From: Nitrosospira multiformis
GTDB lineage: Bacteria; Pseudomonadota; Gammaproteobacteria; Burkholderiales; Nitrosomonadaceae
Reading direction: 5' to 3'
Assembly (NCBI GenBank): GCA_017306155.1
Contig: JAFKJB010000017.1
Span: 1-64,000, forward strand
DNA length: 64,000 bases
Both the position numbers and the translations under genes were made by a program. Shown piece after piece: positions 35,790 through 43,836 of the stretch. Positions within the stretch are counted from its first letter, which is position 1. Every line of letters starts with the position of its first letter. The notes under the pieces are model-generated. The model did no database searches, had not been told where the DNA came from, and worked only from the letters and a program-made list of their open reading frames with translations.

Positions 35790-37619
35790 ATGCTCAGCTA
35801 TTTCGAGAAACTGATTCACCCCTATCCCGATCCCGCCGACAGGATTCCTCCAAAAGGTTTTTTTACCTTTATCTGGGAAGCAACCGAGGGCGTAAGACGA
35901 TACCTGGTGGCGATGACGCTGCTTACCGCATCAATCGGTGCGTTCGAAGCCTTGTTGTTCGCGATGCTGGGAAAAGTCGTCGACTGGCTCAACCAGATAC
36001 CACCCTCTCTTCTATGGGAGCAGGAGCGGAATACGCTTCTTCTGTTCGCCGGGTTGCTGGTTGCAAGCCCCCTGTTGGTCTGGATACAGAATCTCGTCAA
36101 GCATCAGGTGCTGGGCGGGAATTTTCCAATGCGCCTGCGCTGGAATTTTCATCGGCTGATGCTGAACCAGAGCATGCACTTCTATCAGGACGAATTTGCG
36201 GGGCGGGTGGCGGCCAAGGTGATGCAAACCGCTCTCGCGCTGCGCGATGTCTGCTTTATTCTCGGCGATATTCTCGTCTATGTAACGATTTATTTTTTTA
36301 CCCTGGTTGCCGTGGTGGGCACATTCAATCTCTGGATATTGATACCTTTCGCAGGGTGGTTCGCTCTCTATATCTGCGCGCTGTGCTATTTCGTGCCCAA
36401 GCTCAGCCAGGTATCCCAATCCCAGGCGGATGCGCGCGCCTTGATGACGGGACGCATCAGTGATGCCTATACCAATATCGCCACCGTAAAACTCTTCTCT
36501 CACGCGGGCAGGGAGGCCGGTTATGCCAAACTGGCGATGCAGGAGTTTCTGGGGACGGTACATAACCAGATGAGGCTGATCACCTGGTTTGAAACCGTGA
36601 ACCAGGTGATGGGGGCAAGCCTCATCATCTGTGTGGTAGCAGTTGCTTTGCTGCTATGGGTGGATGGGCAGATCGGCGTGGGCGCGGTGGCAGCCGTTGG
36701 CGCCATGTCGTTGCGGCTTAACGGGATGTCGCATTGGGTCATGTGGGAAATGACTTCATTGTTCGAACAGGTAGGCACTGTACGGGATGGAATCACCACC
36801 TTGTCACGTCCCCATCTGGTGACCGACCATCCCGATGCAAAACGTCTTCAGATCAGAAATGCCGAGATACGGTTTGAGGACGTGGTTTTCTGTTACGGGG
36901 GCGACGTCCCCGTAATAGATCATCTTTCGCTGCATATCAGGCCGGGTGAAAAGATCGGTCTGGTCGGGCGCTCGGGCGCGGGTAAATCCACTCTCGTCAA
37001 CTTGCTGCTTCGCTTTTATGATGTGGAGGAGGGGCGCCTGCTGATCGACGGGCAGGACATCCGGTATGTTACCCAGGACAGTTTGCGTGCCAATATCGGC
37101 ATGGTCACGCAGGATACGTCCCTCATGCATCGTTCAGTAAGGGACAACATCGCGTATGGACGGCCTGACGCAACGGATGCGGAAACGATCGCCGCTGCAA
37201 AAAAGGCGGAGGCGCACGATTTCATCATGGGTCTGACAGACCCTGCGGGACGCCGCGGCTATGATGCACATGTAGGGGAGCGCGGGATAAAGCTTTCGGG
37301 CGGTCAGCGCCAGCGGGTCGCCATAGCGAGGGTAATGCTGAAAAACGCACCGATTCTTCTGCTCGATGAAGCGACCAGTGCACTGGACTCTGAGGTGGAG
37401 TCAGTCATCCAGTCCAGCCTCTATCGCCTGATGGAGGGCAAGACGGTGATCGCCATAGCCCATCGCCTGTCGACCATCGCGGCCATGGACCGGTTGATCG
37501 TGATCGACAAGGGCCGGATCGTAGAGGAAGGAACACATCAAAGCCTGATCGCAATGAACGGCCTCTATGCCGGACTCTGGGAGCACCAGAGTGGGGGGTT
37601 TCTGGGGGAAGATGTATAG
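35790..37619 (+). CDS. ABC exporter, fused permease and ATPase (MsbA-like)
   Basis: 609 residues: six membrane spans in residues about 35-330, then an ATPase domain. Walker A is GRSGAGKSTLV, the signature is LSGGQRQR, Walker B is ILLLDEATSALD, and the H-loop is IAIAHRLSTIA. It works as a homodimer or heterodimer exporting a lipid, drug or peptide. The substrate is not predictable, and no second half-transporter or membrane fusion protein adjoins. The ATG has TACAGTGG upstream, a weak ribosome site. Confidence 0.93.
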   Translation: MLSYFEKLIHPYPDPADRIPPKGFFTFIWEATEGVRRYLVAMTLLTASIGAFEALLFAMLGKVVDWLNQIPPSLLWEQERNTLLLFAGLLVASPLLVWIQNLVKHQVLGGNFPMRLRWNFHRLMLNQSMHFYQDEFAGRVAAKVMQTALALRDVCFILGDILVYVTIYFFTLVAVVGTFNLWILIPFAGWFALYICALCYFVPKLSQVSQSQADARALMTGRISDAYTNIATVKLFSHAGREAGYAKLAMQEFLGTVHNQMRLITWFETVNQVMGASLIICVVAVALLLWVDGQIGVGAVAAVGAMSLRLNGMSHWVMWEMTSLFEQVGTVRDGITTLSRPHLVTDHPDAKRLQIRNAEIRFEDVVFCYGGDVPVIDHLSLHIRPGEKIGLVGRSGAGKSTLVNLLLRFYDVEEGRLLIDGQDIRYVTQDSLRANIGMVTQDTSLMHRSVRDNIAYGRPDATDAETIAAAKKAEAHDFIMGLTDPAGRRGYDAHVGERGIKLSGGQRQRVAIARVMLKNAPILLLDEATSALDSEVESVIQSSLYRLMEGKTVIAIAHRLSTIAAMDRLIVIDKGRIVEEGTHQSLIAMNGLYAGLWEHQSGGFLGEDV

Positions 37620-37690
37620 GAGCATTCCATTTGAGGAAGCCGACATCTCTCTCCTGCAGATTCAAATGGCTTTCCAGATCATTCCAGCAG

Positions 37691-38635
37691 TCAGTTACCG
37701 AGTTCCCCTCCCGCTCGCGGCCTCACACCCGCCCGGATAACGGCTTCCGTCAGGGAAGGAAGGCAAAGTTCGATGAATCGGTAGGCGTATCCCCGCAGGT
37801 AATGGCCGCGGCGGATCGAGATGTTTGTAGTGTTTTGCTCGAACAAGTGTGAACTGTCCAGCAGGGTCAGTCGGGTGTCCCGCGCGGAATTGAAGGCCAT
37901 TGACGCAACAAGGCCCACCCCCAGCCCCAGTTCCACGTACGTTTTAATGACGTCTGCATCGAGTGCGGACATGGCGATATCCAGGACCAATCCTGCCCTG
38001 GCAAACGCCTGATCGATTCCTGCCCGGGCGGTAAAGCCTTCGTGATAAGTGATGATGGGGAACTCTGCGATGGCTTCAAGCGTGAGCGGCTGCATTGCTT
38101 CCAGCGGGTGTCCGTGGGGCACAATGACAGCGTGGTGCCAGGAGTAATAAGGAAAGGAGGCCAGTTCTGCAACACTCTCCAATGCTTCGGTGGCAATGCC
38201 GATATCGGCCATTCCATCCAGCAGCATCGATACGATTTCGCCGGGGCTGGCCTGGTGCAGGACGAGATGCACCTGGGGAAAGGTTTTCTTGAATTGCGTG
38301 ACCACCGCGGGGAGTGCGTACTGTGCCTGCGTGTGCGTAGTGGCGATGACCAGCCGTCCTTTGTCCCGCTTGCTGAACTGCTCAGCCAGGCGCTTGACAT
38401 TCTTTGCATCCAGAAGGATGCGCTCGACAATCTCTATCAGTTCCTTGCCCGGATTGGTCAAGCCGAGCAGCCGTTTGCCTTTGCGCACGAACAATTCGAC
38501 GCCCAGTTCATCTTCCAGATCCTTGATGTGCTTGCTGACACCGGACTGGGAGGTAAACAAGGCGTTGGCCGCTTCGGTCAGATTATAGTTCTGGCGAACT
38601 GTCTCATGGATGATGCGCAATTGTTGAAAGTTCAT
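37691..38635 (-). CDS. cysB: LysR-type regulator CysB
   Basis: 314 residues. The N-terminal winged helix (LRIIHETVRQNYNLTEAANAL, then TSQSGVSKHIKDLEDELG) with the long CysB-type helix (VELFVRKGKRLLGLTNPG) is followed by a periplasmic-binding-fold effector domain. The sulfate/acetylserine pocket region ATTHTQARY-like ATTHTQAQYALP matches CysB. It activates cysteine-biosynthesis and sulfate-assimilation genes. No sulfate genes adjoin. It is convergent with the ABC exporter gene. Confidence 0.92.
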   Translation of the reverse strand: MNFQQLRIIHETVRQNYNLTEAANALFTSQSGVSKHIKDLEDELGVELFVRKGKRLLGLTNPGKELIEIVERILLDAKNVKRLAEQFSKRDKGRLVIATTHTQAQYALPAVVTQFKKTFPQVHLVLHQASPGEIVSMLLDGMADIGIATEALESVAELASFPYYSWHHAVIVPHGHPLEAMQPLTLEAIAEFPIITYHEGFTARAGIDQAFARAGLVLDIAMSALDADVIKTYVELGLGVGLVASMAFNSARDTRLTLLDSSHLFEQNTTNISIRRGHYLRGYAYRFIELCLPSLTEAVIRAGVRPRAGGELGN

Positions 38636-39030
38636 ATTTATAAGCCTGTAGCCTGTTATTGTCGTGACCCGTTCGAGCGGTGATGGATGCGGAACTTGAT
38701 TGAGAAATCATTATGGCTTTTCCCAGGGGAGCGATAAAGAAAGGTGTTAAGCCGGTGGTCAGCGCCTTGAAAATCACAACAACAACGGAGAATAACCACA
38801 CCTGAAAGTTATCAGTTCTATTTTCTCCAGTGAACCAACATTGATTCATTTGTATATGTTTTTATGCATAACCAACCGGTGGGAGAGGGCGCGCCTGGCA
38901 CCCACGGGCAGGAAGAACAGGAGACCATGAACCTACGGCGGCTGGCAGAAAGCCGAGAGAACGCATTTTGCCAGAAGTGCAATCCTTGAACATTCACAGT
39001 AATTGATGCGGATTATTGCAGAAGCAGCGG
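38636..39030. other. Intergenic region
   Basis: 395 bases between cysB and ygfX. It should contain the cysB promoter (autoregulated in many species). I see no RNA gene, strong hairpin or convincing ORF. Confidence 0.35.
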
Positions 39031-39546
39031 CTATTCAGGCCGCCTCAATTCACCTCTCTGGTTTCTCCACTTCCACCGCAACAGCACCCGTAACTGCCTG
39101 AACTCCTCAGGGTTTATTCCATCGGGAAGGATTACAATGCTGCGCGAAAAGTATCGGCTCAATTGTCGCGAGGACATGTCCGTTTTATCGATTTTCAGGG
39201 GGTTCAAGTCGAGCACGGTCAGATAGGGTGCGACGAAACTGCTGCCAAGCAAGGCGCAGGTGATCTGCCGGCCATCGCAGGTATTTAGAATGCATACCAT
39301 TTCATCAGTTACTTCGAGACTGGAAACGGAATCCGGCGAGTGCAACAATGCGTAGCGCCTCAGGTAGAAAACAAGGCTGATGACGAGCAAAGCGGATCCC
39401 GCCAATTTGGCTGAAGGGGGCATCATCAGGGGCCACAACAATACAATAGCCGCAAAGTGCGCGAAGCCGAGCACTGTTCCTAATGTTCGGGATGATTTCA
39501 GGTGGACGACGAGGAAAGGCGCAGGAGGTTGCATAATGGGTTGCAT
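39031..39546 (-). CDS. YgfX-like membrane protein
   Basis: 171 residues with a hydrophobic hairpin near 25-65 (LGFAHFAAIVLLWPLMM, then AGSALLVISLVFYL). A beta-rich soluble part with the conserved tail SIVILPDGINPEEFRQLRVLLRW follows. This is the YgfX (formerly CptA) pattern: small inner-membrane proteins often coupled to sdhE, ygfZ or rpoE-type loci and proposed to affect cell shape or flavinylation. Here it is divergent from ygfZ, which supports the call. A second ATG at 39534 is possible. Confidence 0.72.
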   Translation of the reverse strand: MQPIMQPPAPFLVVHLKSSRTLGTVLGFAHFAAIVLLWPLMMPPSAKLAGSALLVISLVFYLRRYALLHSPDSVSSLEVTDEMVCILNTCDGRQITCALLGSSFVAPYLTVLDLNPLKIDKTDMSSRQLSRYFSRSIVILPDGINPEEFRQLRVLLRWKWRNQRGELRRPE

Positions 39547-39658
39547 GTTTTAAAATATTGATGAACTATCGTCCTAGTACGGGTGGTTTGCCGCCCGGTT
39601 GGAGTGTATGCTTTATAATTAACCTTTTTTCGGGCATTTTTTGAGCACCTGCCTTTAC

Positions 39659-40708
39659 ATGAATCCTGTCTGGCGCTCTTATCTGCAAAGCCGTGGTGCG
39701 ATTTTCCGGGAAGACTGCATTGTCGGCTACGGCAATGCTGCCGCCGAACTTGAGAGCACCCAGTCTGCCAACGTGCTGAGTGATCTTTCGCATTTTGGTC
39801 TGATTCACTTTTGGGGAGAGGATGCGGGCGCTTTTCTGCAAGGACAGTTGAGTTGCGACATAAGGCGTGTCACTGCCTCAGCAGCCTCCTATGGAAGTTA
39901 TTGCAATCCGAAAGGCAGAATTCTCGCGACTTTTCTTATTTTGCGCGCGGCTGATGACAGCTATCTCATGCAGTTGCCTGCAATGCTGCTCGCGGGGATC
40001 CAGAAGCGCCTGGCCATGTATGTGCTGCGGACCAGGGTCAAATTGGCGGACAGCAGCGGAACCTGGGTCCGCATGGGGGTTGCGGGCAGCCATGCTGCGG
40101 CCCTGCTAGGGGAAATTCTGGGTGAAATTCCTGCCGTGCCTCTGGGAGTGAGGCATGGCGAAAGAGGAAGCATCATTCGTCTTGCAGAGAATCGTTTTCA
40201 ACTCCTCATTCTTCCGGAGCAGGCGCCGGCGATATGGGAAGATTTGAGCAGGAATGCGGTGCCGGTAGGGAAGCCCTGTTGGGATTGGCTGGAAATCCGG
40301 GCGGGTATTCCCCACATCCTGCCCGCAACCCAGGAACAATTCGTGCCGCAGATGGTGAACCTGGATGCTCTCGGCGGGATAAGCTTTCAGAAAGGCTGTT
40401 ATCCCGGCCAGGAAATCGTTGCCCGTACGCAGTATCTCGGCAAAGTAAAGCGGCGTATGTATCTTGCAAATGTTCGTGCGGAAACGTGTGAACTGCCAAT
40501 CGAAGCGGGGGATGAGTTGTTCAGCACCGGTTTGGGAGGGGAACAATCCGCGGGTATGGTAGTCAACCCGGCATCGTCCTCCGACGGAGGAACTGATCTG
40601 CTGGCTGTCATTCAGGCCAGCAGTGTCGAGGCGGGTGAAATTCACTGGAAATCGCTGGAGGGTCCCGCGCTGGGAATTATGCCGCTACCCTATTCCGCAA
40701 ATCAATAA
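39659..40708 (+). CDS. ygfZ: Folate-binding Fe-S cluster protein YgfZ
   Basis: 349 residues from the ATG at 39659 (MNPVWRSYLQS); a TTG 18 bases upstream is in frame. It is a GcvT-like fold, with DLSHFGLIHFWGEDAGAFL at the N-terminal side and the diagnostic FQKGCYPGQEIVARTQYLG (the K-G-C-Y-x-G-Q-E motif). It uses tetrahydrofolate and helps make or repair [4Fe-4S] clusters of enzymes such as MiaB. A TATAAT at 39614-39619 is the likely -10 of its promoter. The ribosome site is weak. Confidence 0.94.
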   Translation: MNPVWRSYLQSRGAIFREDCIVGYGNAAAELESTQSANVLSDLSHFGLIHFWGEDAGAFLQGQLSCDIRRVTASAASYGSYCNPKGRILATFLILRAADDSYLMQLPAMLLAGIQKRLAMYVLRTRVKLADSSGTWVRMGVAGSHAAALLGEILGEIPAVPLGVRHGERGSIIRLAENRFQLLILPEQAPAIWEDLSRNAVPVGKPCWDWLEIRAGIPHILPATQEQFVPQMVNLDALGGISFQKGCYPGQEIVARTQYLGKVKRRMYLANVRAETCELPIEAGDELFSTGLGGEQSAGMVVNPASSSDGGTDLLAVIQASSVEAGEIHWKSLEGPALGIMPLPYSANQ

Positions 40709-40845
40709 AGAGTATAAAACGGTATGCGCTCGATTTTGTCATTATCAAATAGCAGCATGTCTCTCGATGAGTTCTGCCCTGACGGTCAGGCTCCCCATCA
40801 GGAAACCAGACAGAAGGAACATTTCCTGTTACCTTACGAAGTACT

Positions 40846-43836
40846 TTGATACAAAATGCATTCCGGTACGTCCCACCGGCCTCCGGAGCAGAAAGGATAT
40901 CTCAACAAGTTTTGCAAACTGCTACACGCAACCCCATTATTCCGGGCATTGACATCGGAGGCGGAGGTGTCCTGCGTATCTGTAAAGATCGCAAAGGCCA
41001 TGGCGGCCTCCATGACAACCTGTTTCAATTATCCGGACTCCGCTTCCTGTTCTATTTTTCCGGTGCGATCCGGAGCAAAGTATCGTCGCTCTGTTCAGGC
41101 ATCGGGCGGCTGCTTCTGTCATTGATGCTGATGGCATTCGCGGCCCACGCAGATGGACTGGAACTGGAGAAACGCGATATTGCTTTCTACTATGGCAGCA
41201 GGCCGCCCACCGAAGATCTGCGCCATTTCGACCAGATCGTCATTCAGCCAAGCCAGATTCTGCCACATGAGAAAACAGCATTGCTGAATCTGGATTCTTC
41301 ACTCGTCTTCGCCTATGTCTCGTTTGGTGAAATTGCCCGCAACAGCGAAGATATGGCGCGCATCGACACGGATTGGTCGATAGGCGTCAATCCTGCCTGG
41401 AACAGCCTGGTAATGGACATGACCGATCCTGCCTGGCGCGAGTACCTGCTGAAGCAGCATTTCGAACGCTTGTGGCGTGACGGCTATCGCGCTTTTTTTC
41501 TCGATACGGTCGACAGTTACCTGATCGTGACGAAGGAAGGCAAGCAACGCGAAGAGCAGGAAGAAGGGCTGGTTTCGCTGCTCGCGGAAGTCAAGCAGCG
41601 TTTTCCAGGATGCAAGCTCATCCTCAACCGTGGCTTCGAAGTGCTGGACCGGGCCAGCCAGTATGCTGATGGCATGGTAGCGGAATCACTTTTTCATGGC
41701 TTTGACCCGGTTAGCGGCAAGCACGCTCCAACCAAGGAAGAAAACAGAAAGTGGCTGCTCGACCAGTTGGCGCGGGCGCAAAACGAGTTCAAGGTGCCCA
41801 TTACGGTGCTCGACTATGTCGACCCGGGAAATTGGGTGGATGCGGAAAAAACGGCGCGCGACATCCTCAAGCTGGGATTCATGCCCTGGGTCGCCAATGG
41901 AGACCTGACATGGCTGGGGCACGGACGGATGCGCCTTGCTCCCCGCAAGCTGCTGGCTATCGTCAACGGAACGCCTGCGCAGCAGATGGAGCATGATCTG
42001 TTTCGGCGTGCGGCTATGCCGCTCGAATATCTTGGCCTGGCGCTCGACTATTGGTACGTCGATCAGCTTCCCCTGCCGATTGAACCGCTCGTCGGACGAT
42101 ATGCCGGGATTATCGCGTGGCTGGGGGAGGACAGTGCGAACGGTACCGAACGGTATGAGAGTGTCTGCGCACGGCTGCAGTCAGAAGCGAATGCGGGACT
42201 GCCGATAGTGTTCATGGGTTATCTGCCCGCAGGTGTTGCGTGCCGGAATCTGCTGGATTATCAGGGCGAGTTACGGCCGACGACCGGTATCCTGAAATTC
42301 GATGCGATGAACGAGCGCCTGGGGCGCCCCGAATCCGCTCCGGTGATCGGCAGCGGCACGCCCGATGTGCGTGTTCGGGACCGCAATAACGCGTGGCTCA
42401 CTCTGAGCAGTGCTGACAAAATATTTCATCCGGTCGCGGTGACGAGCTGGGGGGGTTATGCGTTACACCCTCACATACTGAACGAGAGTGCATCCGGGCG
42501 CCACGAATGGCTGCTCGATCCTTTTGTTTTTTTTCAGGCGGCGTTGCGCCTGCCGGTGCAGCCGGTGTTTGACATGACAATGGAAAACGGGCGGCGCCTG
42601 GGGATTATCGAGGTGAGGGGAGATCGCCTGTTTGCGAAGGATGAGCAGGGTGTGGAAGCGATCGATCGGCTCAAGGGCTGGATGGAAAAAAATCCGCTGC
42701 CGATCACATTGGGCGTCATCGAAGCGGAGGTGGCAACCGAAGAGCAGCAGAGCAAGCTGCGCGAGGTAGCCAGTTTGCCTCAGGTGCGTCTGGCCAGTCA
42801 TACGTACAGCCATCCTTTTTATTGGGGGGTATTCGAAGGCAAGACAGACGCGAATCAGCAACCCTACCGTTACAGCGTATTCATGAAGGATTACGCGGCG
42901 GAAATGGGGCGCGAAACGGGCGGTACTCTTCCATTCCTGCGCACGATGGCACCGGATTCTCCCCCGCTGTTGATCTGGTCCGGGGATGGCAAGCCAGGAC
43001 CCGCTGTCCTGGCAGCTGCGCAGAAAGCCGGGCTGCCGCATTATGGCGGAGGGGGGCTGCACTGGCAGAGCGGTCAGATGTCGCTTGCAGACCTTGATCC
43101 GGCACTTCGTCCGACCGAATGGGGCATTCAGGTGATGACGCCGCTGGTTGCCGAACCTCTGTTCGCTCAGCTCTGGTACGGCGAAGCTCTGAATTTCGGC
43201 AAGGTTGGCGAGTGGAACCGCGAGCTCGACCTTGCCCGCCGGTTGCGTATTTCGTCCATATCGATCCATGCCGATGCATTCCTGAACGAACGGGGGAGGG
43301 AGCTTCTGGAGCAGATGACGGAGGCGCAGCGCAAGGAAAATGTGCTCGGCATCTGGGTCGATGAATATGCCACCCGTGCGCGCGCGTTCCAGACAGCGAG
43401 TATCGCACGCGATCTCGATGGCAACTGGTTTCTTTTCGGGGATGCGCTTAGAACAGTGCGGTTGCCCCCGACTGAAATGACGCCGGAAATCTCCGGCGAT
43501 GTAGTCGGATATAATGACTACAATGATAACCGCTACATCTACCTTGCCAGGAATCACGCAATCCTGAAAGCCGCCCAGGGTAAACGGAACAGAAATCCGG
43601 GCCTGAGGTTGATCGAGGCCAGCGCACCCCTGAAATCCTGGCATATCAACAATGATGGCTCCGCCACGCTTTTATTCGAATCACGGGGACGTCTGGCTCC
43701 CTTGTCTGTCACGACTTCCGCTTCCTGCGCCTTGAGCATAAATGATGCCAGATTGACGCCGCAGATGAAGGGTACACATTCCGTTTATACAGTTTCAGGA
43801 AACCTGGCAGCGGGAAAATTCCGGCTTGAGTGTTGA
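40846..43836 (+). CDS. pelA: Pel polysaccharide hydrolase/deacetylase PelA (atypical deacetylase motif)
   Basis: Up to 996 residues from a TTG at 40846. There is no ATG or GTG between there and the signal segment GRLLLSLMLMAFAAHA near residues 87-102, so the true start is open (TTG 40912 is another choice). The mature N-terminal TIM barrel has FFLDTVDS and VAESLFHGF, matching the two catalytic acids of the Pel hydrolase domain. A Rossmann-like region follows, then the deacetylase region with ASHTYSHPFYWG (metal His pair). The stretch after ENGRRL reads EVRGDRL where P. aeruginosa PelA has HIDGDGF, so one of the two Asp is Arg. The C-terminal domain ends in Cys, as in Pseudomonas. The periplasmic protein trims and modifies Pel. 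It overlaps pelB by 11 bases. Confidence 0.92.
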   Translation: MIQNAFRYVPPASGAERISQQVLQTATRNPIIPGIDIGGGGVLRICKDRKGHGGLHDNLFQLSGLRFLFYFSGAIRSKVSSLCSGIGRLLLSLMLMAFAAHADGLELEKRDIAFYYGSRPPTEDLRHFDQIVIQPSQILPHEKTALLNLDSSLVFAYVSFGEIARNSEDMARIDTDWSIGVNPAWNSLVMDMTDPAWREYLLKQHFERLWRDGYRAFFLDTVDSYLIVTKEGKQREEQEEGLVSLLAEVKQRFPGCKLILNRGFEVLDRASQYADGMVAESLFHGFDPVSGKHAPTKEENRKWLLDQLARAQNEFKVPITVLDYVDPGNWVDAEKTARDILKLGFMPWVANGDLTWLGHGRMRLAPRKLLAIVNGTPAQQMEHDLFRRAAMPLEYLGLALDYWYVDQLPLPIEPLVGRYAGIIAWLGEDSANGTERYESVCARLQSEANAGLPIVFMGYLPAGVACRNLLDYQGELRPTTGILKFDAMNERLGRPESAPVIGSGTPDVRVRDRNNAWLTLSSADKIFHPVAVTSWGGYALHPHILNESASGRHEWLLDPFVFFQAALRLPVQPVFDMTMENGRRLGIIEVRGDRLFAKDEQGVEAIDRLKGWMEKNPLPITLGVIEAEVATEEQQSKLREVASLPQVRLASHTYSHPFYWGVFEGKTDANQQPYRYSVFMKDYAAEMGRETGGTLPFLRTMAPDSPPLLIWSGDGKPGPAVLAAAQKAGLPHYGGGGLHWQSGQMSLADLDPALRPTEWGIQVMTPLVAEPLFAQLWYGEALNFGKVGEWNRELDLARRLRISSISIHADAFLNERGRELLEQMTEAQRKENVLGIWVDEYATRARAFQTASIARDLDGNWFLFGDALRTVRLPPTEMTPEISGDVVGYNDYNDNRYIYLARNHAILKAAQGKRNRNPGLRLIEASAPLKSWHINNDGSATLLFESRGRLAPLSVTTSASCALSINDARLTPQMKGTHSVYTVSGNLAAGKFRLEC

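Noticed and set aside
42463-43644. 393-codon open frame antisense to pelA
   Set aside because: pelA is certain in this region; the antisense frame has no recognisable motif and comes from the third-position bias of pelA.
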